Part shown: piece after piece, positions 29,484 through 37,632 of the stretch | Position numbering within the stretch: the stretch's first letter is position 1 | How the letters are laid out: each line of letters opens with the position of its first letter | DNA from: Thermoclostridium stercorarium subsp. stercorarium DSM 8532 | GTDB lineage: Bacteria; Bacillota; Clostridia; DSM-8532 | Assembly (NCBI RefSeq): GCF_000331995.1 | Contig: NC_020134.1 | Location: 1,029,465-1,093,464, forward strand | Direction: 5' to 3' | Length of the DNA: 64,000 bases | Position numbers and translations under genes: made by a program | The notes under the pieces: model-generated | What the model saw: the letters and a program-made list of their open reading frames with translations, nothing else | Database searches by the model: none | What the model was told of the DNA's origin: nothing

Positions 29484-31604
29484 TTATTGTTTTTTAATTA
29501 TCATCGCCGGAAGCACACCGATGTTTTCAGTGTCGGCTTTTTTGTGGTAAACATAGCCGTCTTCGCCTACAATTCTTACCGTTGTGCCTATTGTATAAGG
29601 TGTTCTGAGCCAGTACGGAACACCTTTAATTTTTTTAAAATCATGGTTTTCCCATTCCTTTATGCTTAGCAGGAAAACTTTTTCGGTATTTTCAACCTGG
29701 TATGCGCTGTCATAATTCTGCGACGCGTAACCGGGAATACAAAACCAGTAGAGGGGACGGGAACCATATTCCTTTCTGTCAGCGAAAGCAGGCGGGATTA
29801 CCGTTCTTCTTTTCATCGGCAGAATTCTGTTTTTTTCATTCTCGGAAAATTCGTACAGAAAACCTTTTTCGGAATCGTCGTTAAGCCACGCTTTAATGTC
29901 CGATTCCGGCCAATAATTGGTATTGCCGGAAAACGGCCGAAATTCCACGATGTTTTTCGCCACGACGAAATAATACCCGTCGGTTTCTTCCAGTACTTCC
30001 CATTCAAGGGGCTGTCCCTTGTATCTTCCGAATAACAGTACTTTGTTTCCCGATATTCTGCCGTCTGCGGATATCAGAACAAAGAAAACCACGAAAAAAG
30101 CCAGGAAAGACAAGACAATCTGCCTGTTCAGCATATTTTCCGTCATAAGTTTGAGAATATCGCCTACAAGCAGGACAATCATTGTGTCCAAAAGCAGGTT
30201 GAATAAAAACATGTGCTTGATAAGGTCGGCTTCCCCGTTACCTATAACCGGAAATATCCACTGGCTTCCCGCGAAAATCATAAGCGTGAATTTCATCAGA
30301 ATAAAACCGGCAGACCTGTTAACTTTTTTCTTTTTTAACAAATAAAACTGGTAAAGCGTAACCGAAAAATACAGTAAAAATACTGAGGTCACAGCGCCAA
30401 AGGCATATCCGTTGAACTGCTTACGTATCCACTCCCATATGGAATTGCGTTTTACAAACTTTACAATCTCGGTATCGTCTTCAATGCTGTAATTTCCAAG
30501 GTACGGGGGCCGGATAAAAACGCTTGATTCAGCGCTCAGTTTAAGCTTTTCAAACATTCTTCCGGGATTTCTCAGATAATACAGCGAAACCTCCAGTGGC
30601 CCGACTTTGTCATGGACCTCCTTCTGAAACTCTTCGCCGAAGACGTCAAAGCCGTCAAGATCGTCATAAACAGTCGTGTTGGCGAGAACAGCGTATTTTG
30701 TATCTATTCCAAGCTTTTGCAGCTCTTCTTCCGGGGTGTCTGAACCTTTCAGAATTCCGTAAAATATCGAATGGTAATTGTTTGGCTTTGCCATCCATTC
30801 GGGGATTTCCCGGTAAAAGCTGGCCGAGGCTGAAACGGTAAGGCAAATGCCCAGAAGAACAAAGATTCTCTTTCCGGGAGTTTTTGCAATGAAAAGGAAA
30901 TATATTGAGAAAACGGCGATAAGAAAGCCTAACGGAATATTGGCCACTTTCGCACCAGCAAAAATTATGCCGCTTGTAAAATACAGAATAAGAGCCGGGT
31001 ACTTTACTTCATTATTGTGAACCATATTAAGCAAAACCGAAAACCACATCAGAAAGCCTGCTAAAGTCGCCGATTCCCCGAAAAGAGAATTGTAATAAAG
31101 GATATAGCCCATGTTATAAAAAACTGTCAGCAGAAAAAGCAAAATAAACAGATCATATGCTGTTTTACCGGTCTTAAGCGCTTTATAAATAAGAGTGACC
31201 GAAACGGCGTGCAGCAAAAGAAATACCGTCGAAAGGGCCGCAATATCGAAATGCTCTATTTTCCCATATCTCAAATACGACACGGTACCGTCCGCCAGTT
31301 GGGCAGCTTTCACGAACAAAAACATGGTCGATTTTAATCCGATTTCATCTTTAGTTTCGGGATTCAATACAAACCCTGCAAAATCATACAGGTTGTCAAA
31401 GGACTTGATATATTCAAATCTGCGCTGGAAATAAAAAAACTTAAGATTATTGTCCAGAAGAAATCCGGACGGACGGCTTATTCTTATAAAGTCGGTATTG
31501 TCTGCAATCCCCACGACGTTAGGAACGTATAATAATATTACGCCAGCAAAAAAGAGAATAACAGCCAGTATAATATATCTGTGCCGCGGACTCAAGTTTA
31601 TCAT
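29484..31604 (-). CDS. Polytopic membrane protein with C-terminal DUF6273-like domain
   Basis: About 706 residues. The N-terminal two thirds has roughly ten to twelve hydrophobic segments and a large extracytoplasmic loop, an arrangement seen in clostridial glycan-related (WsfD-like) transferases; that likeness is weak. The C-terminal ~195 residues are soluble: VLLFGRYKGQPLEWEVLEET, then W-L-N-D, then YWLRTPYTIGTTVRIVGEDG and the end GVLPAMIIKK. This is the pattern of DUF6273, a domain of surface proteins. ATG 31604 is preferred because the longer frame to 31694 crosses a 13-bp hairpin. CCGGGG touches this ATG closely, so TTG 31595 is also possible. Function unknown; the topology places the C-domain outside if the last helix exits. 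Confidence 0.6.
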   Translation of the reverse strand: MINLSPRHRYIILAVILFFAGVILLYVPNVVGIADNTDFIRISRPSGFLLDNNLKFFYFQRRFEYIKSFDNLYDFAGFVLNPETKDEIGLKSTMFLFVKAAQLADGTVSYLRYGKIEHFDIAALSTVFLLLHAVSVTLIYKALKTGKTAYDLFILLFLLTVFYNMGYILYYNSLFGESATLAGFLMWFSVLLNMVHNNEVKYPALILYFTSGIIFAGAKVANIPLGFLIAVFSIYFLFIAKTPGKRIFVLLGICLTVSASASFYREIPEWMAKPNNYHSIFYGILKGSDTPEEELQKLGIDTKYAVLANTTVYDDLDGFDVFGEEFQKEVHDKVGPLEVSLYYLRNPGRMFEKLKLSAESSVFIRPPYLGNYSIEDDTEIVKFVKRNSIWEWIRKQFNGYAFGAVTSVFLLYFSVTLYQFYLLKKKKVNRSAGFILMKFTLMIFAGSQWIFPVIGNGEADLIKHMFLFNLLLDTMIVLLVGDILKLMTENMLNRQIVLSFLAFFVVFFVLISADGRISGNKVLLFGRYKGQPLEWEVLEETDGYYFVVAKNIVEFRPFSGNTNYWPESDIKAWLNDDSEKGFLYEFSENEKNRILPMKRRTVIPPAFADRKEYGSRPLYWFCIPGYASQNYDSAYQVENTEKVFLLSIKEWENHDFKKIKGVPYWLRTPYTIGTTVRIVGEDGYVYHKKADTENIGVLPAMIIKKQ

Positions 31605-31640
31605 CCCCGGAAAAAAATTCCGCCTTTTATTTTTCGGTAC

Positions 31641-31674
31641 AAAATTACCCCGGCAAAGTCTCCGGGGTAATTTT
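31641..31674 (-). terminator. Terminator-like hairpin after the encapsulin gene
   Basis: Perfect 13-base stem AAAATTACCCCGG (31641-31653) / CCGGGGTAATTTT (31662-31674), loop of eight. It lies 46 bases after the encapsulin stop and before the membrane-protein gene on the same strand. The T run is part of the stem, so termination may be partial. Confidence 0.65.
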
Positions 31675-31720
31675 ACCCTTTTAATAACTGTCATAGAAAA
31701 TTATAACATAAAGTCAATTA

Positions 31721-32533
31721 TTATTCAAATATAATAATTGCTTCCTTGTTCTTAATGCGAAGTGCAACTGTTTCAACTATTCTGAATACATGATTGAGAT
31801 CCTTCGACTCCAGATACGCAGTTTCTATATCCTTGCCCACGGCGAGATCCATGTATTGGGGTTCGGCACATACCAATACCGCTTTATTGCTGCCAAGGAC
31901 AGGTGCGTTGTAGAGATGACCGTTCAGCATTTTGCTGATTCTTTCCTCTTCCATGATACCCATACCGGGATTCAAACGCTGCAGCTGTACATACAGGTCA
32001 GGGCTTAATACGAGAGCGTACCGGCCAATCAGGAATTTGCTGCGGAACTGTGCCAAGCCCGCTGCCACATCCCTGAAGGCATTATCGCCGACAGTCCAAT
32101 CGCTCTTTTGTATTTTAGCAGCGCCTTCTGCCGTCAATAATCCCTCCATTCCCAGAAATTCATTTCCGAAGAAAATAAGGGAATCTTCCTTCAGGGCAAT
32201 GTTCTGAGCGGCCTGCCTTACCTTTGACAAATCCAGAGGAATGCCTGTGGAATCACTGTGTTCGATATCTCTCCAGTTAAGGGTAAAGTCTTCATAAATT
32301 TGGGGAAGTTCAACAAATTTTCTTCCCGTCGTTTTTACAAAGCCATTTTCGGCTTCTTCAGCAGTATTTACGCTGTCTATGTTTATGCTTCTGACTCCGG
32401 CTCCAAGAGGGCCGTATAAGGATAAGAAGCGGCGCCCGATTATATGGGTTCTTACGGTATTTACCACCGTATTATCTATATTAGCCCAGAAATCATCCGA
32501 AAAGGATACGGTATCGCGTGCGAGAAAATTCAT
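31721..32533 (-). CDS. Encapsulin shell protein
   Basis: 270 residues, the usual length of family 1 encapsulins, which have the HK97 phage-capsid fold and self-assemble into hollow protein compartments. Family pattern: LARDTVSFSDDFWANIDNTV at the start, the E-loop region near 50-85, VELPQIYEDFTLNWRDIE, then GMEGLLT, IGRYALVLSPDLY and the C-terminal VETVALRIKNKEAIIIFE. AAAGGAGGG precedes the ATG. It follows a ferritin-like cargo gene by 54 bases, so the compartment most likely stores iron. No other cargo gene is adjacent. Confidence 0.95.
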   Translation of the reverse strand: MNFLARDTVSFSDDFWANIDNTVVNTVRTHIIGRRFLSLYGPLGAGVRSINIDSVNTAEEAENGFVKTTGRKFVELPQIYEDFTLNWRDIEHSDSTGIPLDLSKVRQAAQNIALKEDSLIFFGNEFLGMEGLLTAEGAAKIQKSDWTVGDNAFRDVAAGLAQFRSKFLIGRYALVLSPDLYVQLQRLNPGMGIMEEERISKMLNGHLYNAPVLGSNKAVLVCAEPQYMDLAVGKDIETAYLESKDLNHVFRIVETVALRIKNKEAIIIFE

Positions 32534-32587
32534 GCTTTTCCCTCCTTTGTATTGACCTTTTCAGGTGTTTGCACAAGAGGTCTTGAA

Positions 32588-32938
32588 TTATTTCAGCAGG
32601 CTGCCCACCGTTGACTGAGAGTTTGCTGAGTTGCTTTTAATGCCTGCTTCTTCCATCATTTCCTTGACTTCCTGTACGCCTTCTTCGAAATGTGCTGCTT
32701 CCGTCGGATCCAGGTGCCTTAGAAGAGTCATAAGTTCACCGACATGCGCTCTTTCTTCGTCTCTGATATCTGCGAGGACTTTTTTTGTAAATTCGTCATC
32801 GGTTGCCTGAATGTGGGCATCATAGAGATAAATTGCTTCCAGCTCCCCTGCAATGTCAAGACGTATTGCCTGAATAAGTTCCTCTTTTGTTAATTTGCGT
32901 TCAACATTTGCAGTAAACGGATTCCCAAAAACAGCCAT
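32588..32938 (-). CDS. Encapsulated ferritin-like cargo protein (EncFtn)
   Basis: 116 residues, two long helices. Glu32, Glu62 and His65 fall at the positions of the ferroxidase residues of the Rhodospirillum rubrum EncFtn; Tyr39 is kept, but position 38 is Leu rather than Trp. The C-terminal tail QSTVGSLLK after a flexible Asn/Ser stretch matches the short cargo-loading peptide that docks inside the shell. ATG 32938 has AAGGGAG at good distance; a longer TTG start is less likely. It would oxidise Fe(II) and pass mineral into the encapsulin lumen. Confidence 0.93.
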   Translation of the reverse strand: MAVFGNPFTANVERKLTKEELIQAIRLDIAGELEAIYLYDAHIQATDDEFTKKVLADIRDEERAHVGELMTLLRHLDPTEAAHFEEGVQEVKEMMEEAGIKSNSANSQSTVGSLLK

Positions 32939-32991
32939 GATACACAACTCCCTTCATTCGGTTATTTATTGTTCATGAAATCAAACATATC

Positions 32992-33025
32992 AGGGTAAAA
33001 TAATTAACTGAATAAATTTTACCCT
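32992..33025. promoter_or_regulatory. Inverted repeat downstream of the encapsulin promoter
   Basis: Perfect 10-base arms AGGGTAAAAT (32992-33001) / ATTTTACCCT (33016-33025), 14 bases apart. On the minus strand it begins 15 bases after the -10, so it overlaps or follows the transcription start. Operator or leader hairpin. Confidence 0.6.
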
Positions 33026-33040
33026 CTAATGTACTCTGTA

Positions 33041-33068
33041 ATCATATTTTATCATATTTTTGCGCCAA
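33041..33068 (-). promoter_or_regulatory. Candidate promoter of the EncFtn-encapsulin operon
   Basis: Minus strand TTGGCG (33068-33063), 16-base spacer, TATGAT (33046-33041). Confidence 0.5.
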
Positions 33069-33208
33069 AGAGTATTTAATGTTCCATATGTTGGTGAAAA
33101 ATAAAATTTTACTGTTTGGATTGACATTTTAAACAACTGTGGTAAATTAAAATTGGAAAAATTGTAGAATTTAATTAAATTTTTCGTCATTTCCGAGGAA
33201 TGAACTAT

Positions 33209-33589
33209 ATGTACAGCAATGAACCAATTAAGTACATACCGGAACGCCGAAAAAAGCCTGATATAATATGCCGTTTCCTTGATGCCGCTGTGGCTGTCGT
33301 ATGGCTTTTGATATTATCGGTTCTTGCACTGGTGCATTTTGCCCGGCCAAGGGAGGAGAACTTTTTTGATCGGTTATTTGGAGTGGAAGTCAGAAAAACG
33401 ATGGACTATTCATTGTTAAATATCGCATTTTGTCTCCTCGTGTTCCTTTTTGTTTTCAGCCTTATTTCCCTTATACTTAACACAAGGAGACTGAAAAGAA
33501 GAACCGATTACATTCGCAAATCTTTTATAATCTCGCTTATAGCTTCTTTTGCCGGAATTGTTATATACGCCGTTCATTACGCCATGTAA
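33209..33589 (+). CDS. Small membrane protein of unknown function
   Basis: 126 residues with three hydrophobic segments (about 25-45, 70-95, 105-123) separated by charged stretches; no family recognised. ATG 33209 is preferred over ATG 33200 because GAGG directly abuts the latter and lies nine bases before the former. A strong terminator follows. It is transcribed divergently from the encapsulin operon. Confidence 0.7.
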   Translation: MYSNEPIKYIPERRKKPDIICRFLDAAVAVVWLLILSVLALVHFARPREENFFDRLFGVEVRKTMDYSLLNIAFCLLVFLFVFSLISLILNTRRLKRRTDYIRKSFIISLIASFAGIVIYAVHYAM

Positions 33590-33617
33590 TTTTCAATAAG
33601 CGGTTTCTTATATGCGG

Positions 33618-33644
33618 CGGATACCAGAAAGGTATCCGTTTTTT
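33618..33644 (+). terminator. Intrinsic terminator after the small membrane protein
   Basis: CGGATACC (33618-33625) / GGTATCCG (33631-33638) followed by six T. Confidence 0.9.
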
Positions 33645-33730
33645 ATTACAATGGGTTGTTTTATACTGAAATGACATTTTCGTAAATTTAAATTTCATTT
33701 TCAACCAAAAAAACCTAAGATATTCTGTCG

Positions 33731-33760
33731 TTGACAACTAACAGAATTAATTGGTATAAT
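33731..33760 (+). promoter_or_regulatory. Promoter of gdhA
   Basis: TTGACA (33731-33736), 18-base spacer, TATAAT (33755-33760). Confidence 0.85.
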
Positions 33761-33766
33761 GGGGTA

Positions 33767-33922
33767 TATTTCAAGTAATGTCGAATTTAGCAGGACAAAG
33801 TTCTGAACCAAAAAAATAATTTTTTAAATGCAAGTTCTGATAATCTATCTTTCAGAAATGGCGGCAATCAAATAGGGGGTAAACCTGTTTGAACATATTT
33901 TGAGTTATTGGAGGTCTGGTAA
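33767..33922 (+). other. Leader region of gdhA
   Basis: About 155 transcribed bases before the start codon. No recognised riboswitch or terminator hairpin. The ribosome site TTGGAGG lies just before the ATG; an AGGGGG about 45 bases further up is not followed by an in-frame start. Confidence 0.4.
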
Positions 33923-35191
33923 ATGAGTTCTGCATCTTATAATCCTTTTGAAGTCGCACAGCAGCAGTTTGACAAAGTCGCGGATATGATTGGGCTTGAC
34001 GGTTCTACCCGCGAGCTTCTGCGTCAGCCTTTGCGGGAATACCATTTCTTAATTCCCGTTCGCATGGATGACGGCAGTGTTAAGGTTTTTAAAGGCTTCC
34101 GCGTTCAGCACAACGATGCAAGAGGGCCTGCAAAGGGCGGTATACGTTTCCATCCCGAGGAAACCATTGATACCGTCCGTGCGCTGGCAATGTGGATGAC
34201 ATGGAAGACAGCAGTTGTGGATATTCCGTTAGGCGGAGGAAAAGGCGGTGTCGTCTGTGATCCGAGAACCCTTTCGGAAGGTGAACAGGAGCGCCTGTGC
34301 CGCGGTTATGTAAGGCAGCTGGCCAAGAATGTCGGCCCGTTCACCGATGTACCGGCACCGGACGTAATGACCAATTCCAAGCATATGCTCTGGATGCTGG
34401 ATGAATATGAGACCATTGTGGGTGGAAGGTATCCCGGGTTTATTACCGGAAAACCGGTGGGAATGGGCGGTTCCCTCGGAAGAACGGAAGCAACGGGATA
34501 CGGTGTGGTTTATGTTTTGCGTGAAGCCTTGAAACGGCTTGGAATTGACATTAAAAACACCACTGCAAGTTTCCAGGGATATGGCAATGTTTCCCGCTAT
34601 GCGGTGGAATTGTATCAGAAACTGGGAGGAAAGGTAATAGCAATTTCAAGGTCAAGCTTTACGCTGCGCAAGAAGGACGGATTTGATGAAAAAACACTGG
34701 CCGCAATAGTGGATGAAAAAGGAGAGCTGGACAAGGAAAAGGCAAGGGATTACGGATGTGAAGTTCTGCCGAGGGAGGCATGGCTTGAGCAGGATGTGGA
34801 TATACTGGTGCCCGCAGCAATAGAAAATCAGATAACAGGCGAGAATGTACATAAAATCAGCAATCAGGTAAAGGTTATAGTTGAAGGCGCCAATGGCCCC
34901 ACAACTCCTGACGCCGATGCCGTTATCGAAAAGAGGGGTATTTTCATGATCCCTGATTTCCTTGCAAATGCAGGCGGTGTAACATGCAGCTACTTTGAGC
35001 AGATACAGAGCAATATGAACTATTACTGGGATAAAGACGAAGTTCTGACGAAACTTGATTATAAAATGACTTCGGCTTTTAATGCCGTGTATGAACTCTC
35101 ACAGGAAAGAAAGCTGTACATGCGAGACGCTGCATATGTTATAGCAATAAAACGGGTGGCCGATGCGGTAAAAAGACGCGGTTGGGTATAA
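33923..35191 (+). CDS. gdhA: Glutamate dehydrogenase
   Basis: 422 residues, the usual size of hexameric bacterial glutamate dehydrogenases. Interconverts glutamate and 2-oxoglutarate plus ammonia with a nicotinamide cofactor. Substrate lysines Lys71 (GPAKGGIRF) and Lys95 and catalytic Lys107 (PLGGGKGG) are present, as is the nucleotide-binding motif in QGYGNVSRYAVE, with Ser where Gly is common. Own consensus promoter and terminator; TTGGAGG precedes the ATG. Cofactor preference cannot be read safely. Confidence 0.96.
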   Translation: MSSASYNPFEVAQQQFDKVADMIGLDGSTRELLRQPLREYHFLIPVRMDDGSVKVFKGFRVQHNDARGPAKGGIRFHPEETIDTVRALAMWMTWKTAVVDIPLGGGKGGVVCDPRTLSEGEQERLCRGYVRQLAKNVGPFTDVPAPDVMTNSKHMLWMLDEYETIVGGRYPGFITGKPVGMGGSLGRTEATGYGVVYVLREALKRLGIDIKNTTASFQGYGNVSRYAVELYQKLGGKVIAISRSSFTLRKKDGFDEKTLAAIVDEKGELDKEKARDYGCEVLPREAWLEQDVDILVPAAIENQITGENVHKISNQVKVIVEGANGPTTPDADAVIEKRGIFMIPDFLANAGGVTCSYFEQIQSNMNYYWDKDEVLTKLDYKMTSAFNAVYELSQERKLYMRDAAYVIAIKRVADAVKRRGWV

Positions 35192-35203
35192 AAGTTTTGT
35201 CGG

Positions 35204-35232
35204 GGGACAGGGTATACACCTGTCCCTTTTTA
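35204..35232 (+). terminator. Intrinsic terminator after gdhA
   Basis: GGGACAGG (35204-35211) / CCTGTCCC (35219-35226) followed by TTTTTATT. Confidence 0.85.
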
Positions 35233-35324
35233 TTATGTATTTGCAGTTACCCGTTTTTGCTGTATCGTGACCGCGGTTTACCGTATTTCCTTTCTGAAAG
35301 CGGGCGTCGCAGGGAAATAAATGT

Positions 35325-35358
35325 AAAAAAGGAAGCAGGGGAGAGGTTCTCCTGCTCC
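35325..35358 (-). terminator. Terminator of the hsp20 gene
   Basis: Minus strand: GGAGCAGGAG / CTCCCCTGCTTCC, a stem with small mismatches, followed by TTTTTT. It lies about 70 bases after the hsp20 stop. Confidence 0.75.
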
Positions 35359-35428
35359 GGTATACGTATTGTCACAAACCTTTTGTTTAAACCCGTGTCT
35401 GAAGTCATTGAGGCGGGAGGCTGCCGTT

Positions 35429-35848
35429 TTACTGAATTTCTATTTTCCTGCCTCTGTTTTTTGCAGGTTCGGCTTTTGGCAGGGTTATTGAAAGGAGCCC
35501 GTCCCTGTATGACGCTTCGGCTTCATCGGATTTAACCTGTACCGGTAACGGAATGGTCCTTGAGAAACTTCCGTAATACCTTTCGGAGTGATATAAATTT
35601 TCGTCGTTAAATTCGTTTTCTCTTTTTGTCTGCCCCGAAATCCTTACGGTATTTTCATCCACATAAATATTCAGATCTTCTTTTGAAACGCCCGGAATTT
35701 CGGCTTTGACAACAATTTTGTCTTCAGTGTCGTATACATCCACCCTCGGAGATATGTTTTTCCCGAAAAAACTTAACGGCGCGTTCTCGAAAAATCTGGC
35801 CACATCACGATCAATATCCCTGAAAGGATTCCAGGAAACCAGCCTCAT
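35429..35848 (-). CDS. Small heat shock protein (Hsp20/alpha-crystallin)
   Basis: 139-residue ATP-independent chaperone that holds unfolding proteins. Short N-terminal arm (WNPFRDIDRDVARFFE), alpha-crystallin domain (about 35-125: VDVYDTEDKIVVKAEIPGVSK, GQTKRENE, YGSFSRTIPLP, DGLLSITLPK) and a C-terminal tail that has IEI rather than the exact IXI extension position. GGAGGG precedes the ATG. No CIRCE element is seen upstream. Confidence 0.95.
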   Translation of the reverse strand: MRLVSWNPFRDIDRDVARFFENAPLSFFGKNISPRVDVYDTEDKIVVKAEIPGVSKEDLNIYVDENTVRISGQTKRENEFNDENLYHSERYYGSFSRTIPLPVQVKSDEAEASYRDGLLSITLPKAEPAKNRGRKIEIQ

Positions 35849-36016
35849 TATTTACCCTCCTCGACAGCGGAATTTTTAATTTCACGATTTATATTTTCCT
35901 GTCGTTGTAAATTTATTCTTTTTTCCTGTAATTCCGTTTTTTGTACCGTGTTTTTTTTCTTCAGTCTGATAAATATAAACCCAATAAAAAAATTTTATAA
36001 AATATAAAAATTAGTT

Positions 36017-36045
36017 TTGACAATTATCGATCCTATGGTTACAAT
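36017..36045 (+). promoter_or_regulatory. Promoter of the NCS2 permease gene
   Basis: TTGACA (36017-36022), 17-base spacer, TACAAT (36040-36045). The ~60-base leader holds no riboswitch. Confidence 0.85.
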
Positions 36046-36108
36046 ATAACAGGTGTTTTTTGAGGAAGTATAATAAAATATTTAAAAACCCAAGGAGGAT
36101 GTTTTTTT

Positions 36109-37491
36109 ATGGGCATTAATTCATCAATCGGATACCTGCCGGACGAGCGACCGCCAATATGGAAACTTCTTCTCTATGCTATCCAGCAGGTAATCGTAAT
36201 GTTTCCGGCGACTGTAGCCGTCGCACTAATCACAGGGTTCCACATTTCAACTACAATTTTTGCAAGCGGGTTCGCCACTCTCTGTTTCATTCTCGTCACA
36301 AAAGGACAAATACCATTATATTATGGTTCAAGTTTTTCATACATTGCTGCAATAGGCAGTTTAATGGCTTCTGATGCACTGGCTTCGTATTCGTTGAATG
36401 AAAAAATTGCGGTTGCGCAGTTTGGAATTGTTATGTCGGGTTTTGTTTCAATCATAGCAGGATTAATTGTCAACCGGTTTGGTCAGGAGTCAATTGAAAA
36501 AGTTCTTCCAGCTTCTATTACGGGCCCGATTGCAATGGTAATCGGGCTTACTCTTGCCGGCACGGCTTTAAGTGACGCCTCTTCAATTGTGATTGACAAC
36601 TACGGCACCGTATCCGTTACACCCGACCAGGCTGAACTTGCAAAAAACATGGCATGGGTTATTTCTCTTGTGACGTTGATCTCAACCATACTGTTTTCGG
36701 TATATTTAAAAGGATTTATGGGGCAGTTGCCGTTGATTCTCGGCCCGGCGGTTGGATGTATTACGGCTTACATTATCAAGGCTGCTACTGGAATTAACCT
36801 GTTTAAGGTACTGCCCGAAACCGCAAGCGACAAATTGTTTGCGCTGCCGATTTTTACGTTACCGAAGCCCACATGGATGGCTGTCGCGGCCATAATGCCG
36901 ATAGCCATTGCAACAATTCCTGAATCGACCGCCCACGTGTATCAGCTGGACATATATGTCAATGATCTGGCGAAGAAAAAGGGAGTAGGCAAAAAATACA
37001 ATATTGCTGATAAACTCGGCCTTAATCTGATCGGAGACGGCATAGGGGATATTGTGGCAGGATTAATAGGAGGTCCTGCGGGAACGAACTACGGCGAAAA
37101 TATCAGCGCAATGGCGATTACTAAGGTTTTCTCGGTCCCGGTACTGATTGCCGCTTCGGTAATAGCCATGGTTATATCCTGCTTTACACCGCTGATTAAT
37201 CTTATATATTCCATACCGGCTGCGGTTATAGGCGGTCTGGAAATTTACCTGTTCGGTGCAATAGCGGCTCAGGGTATCGCAATTATGGTTGAAAAGAAGG
37301 TTGACCTTTTCAGTTCAAAAAACATAGCATTAATTGCGACGATTATGATAATAGGCCTCGGCGGCCAGTATGCTTACGGCGGAAATATACCGTTCTTCGG
37401 AATTGAGGTTCCCTGTGTTGCAGGTGCTGCCATATTCGGAATTTTACTGAACATTATTCTCAGCATTGGCGGCAGAAAAGAGAATAAATAA
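36109..37491 (+). CDS. Uracil/xanthine permease (NCS2 family)
   Basis: 460 residues with 12-14 hydrophobic segments. UraA-like signature segments YYGSSFSYIAAI, the conserved ATIPESTAHV (substrate-site Glu) and GGPAGTNYGENI are present. It is a proton-coupled nucleobase importer in the cell membrane; the GTNYGEN form is closer to uracil permeases than to xanthine/urate carriers. AAGGAGG precedes the ATG. Single gene with its own promoter and terminator; no PyrR leader is visible. Confidence 0.9.
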   Translation: MGINSSIGYLPDERPPIWKLLLYAIQQVIVMFPATVAVALITGFHISTTIFASGFATLCFILVTKGQIPLYYGSSFSYIAAIGSLMASDALASYSLNEKIAVAQFGIVMSGFVSIIAGLIVNRFGQESIEKVLPASITGPIAMVIGLTLAGTALSDASSIVIDNYGTVSVTPDQAELAKNMAWVISLVTLISTILFSVYLKGFMGQLPLILGPAVGCITAYIIKAATGINLFKVLPETASDKLFALPIFTLPKPTWMAVAAIMPIAIATIPESTAHVYQLDIYVNDLAKKKGVGKKYNIADKLGLNLIGDGIGDIVAGLIGGPAGTNYGENISAMAITKVFSVPVLIAASVIAMVISCFTPLINLIYSIPAAVIGGLEIYLFGAIAAQGIAIMVEKKVDLFSSKNIALIATIMIIGLGGQYAYGGNIPFFGIEVPCVAGAAIFGILLNIILSIGGRKENK

Positions 37492-37508
37492 CGCCAAATA
37501 CGCCTGTA

Positions 37509-37552
37509 ATATGGAGTGGATTTTCGTACAAATTTCACTCCATATTTTTATT
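37509..37552 (+). terminator. Terminator after the NCS2 permease gene
   Basis: AATATGGAGTG (37509-37518 region) / CACTCCATATT (37537-37547), then TTTATTT; long loop. Confidence 0.75.
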
Positions 37553-37579
37553 TACTTTAGTACGATAATGTAATAAAAT
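37551..37579 (+). promoter_or_regulatory. Candidate promoter of the amino-acid transporter genes
   Basis: TTTACT (37551-37556), 17-base spacer, TAAAAT (37574-37579), overlapping the tail of the preceding terminator. Confidence 0.4.
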
Positions 37580-37632
37580 AATAATGCGATGAATTGGTAA
37601 TTACATTTGAAAGTTCGTCAGGAGGAATTTGA

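Noticed and set aside
35182-35535. 117-codon open frame after gdhA
   Set aside because: Overlaps the gdhA terminator and the hsp20 end; product has no family look.
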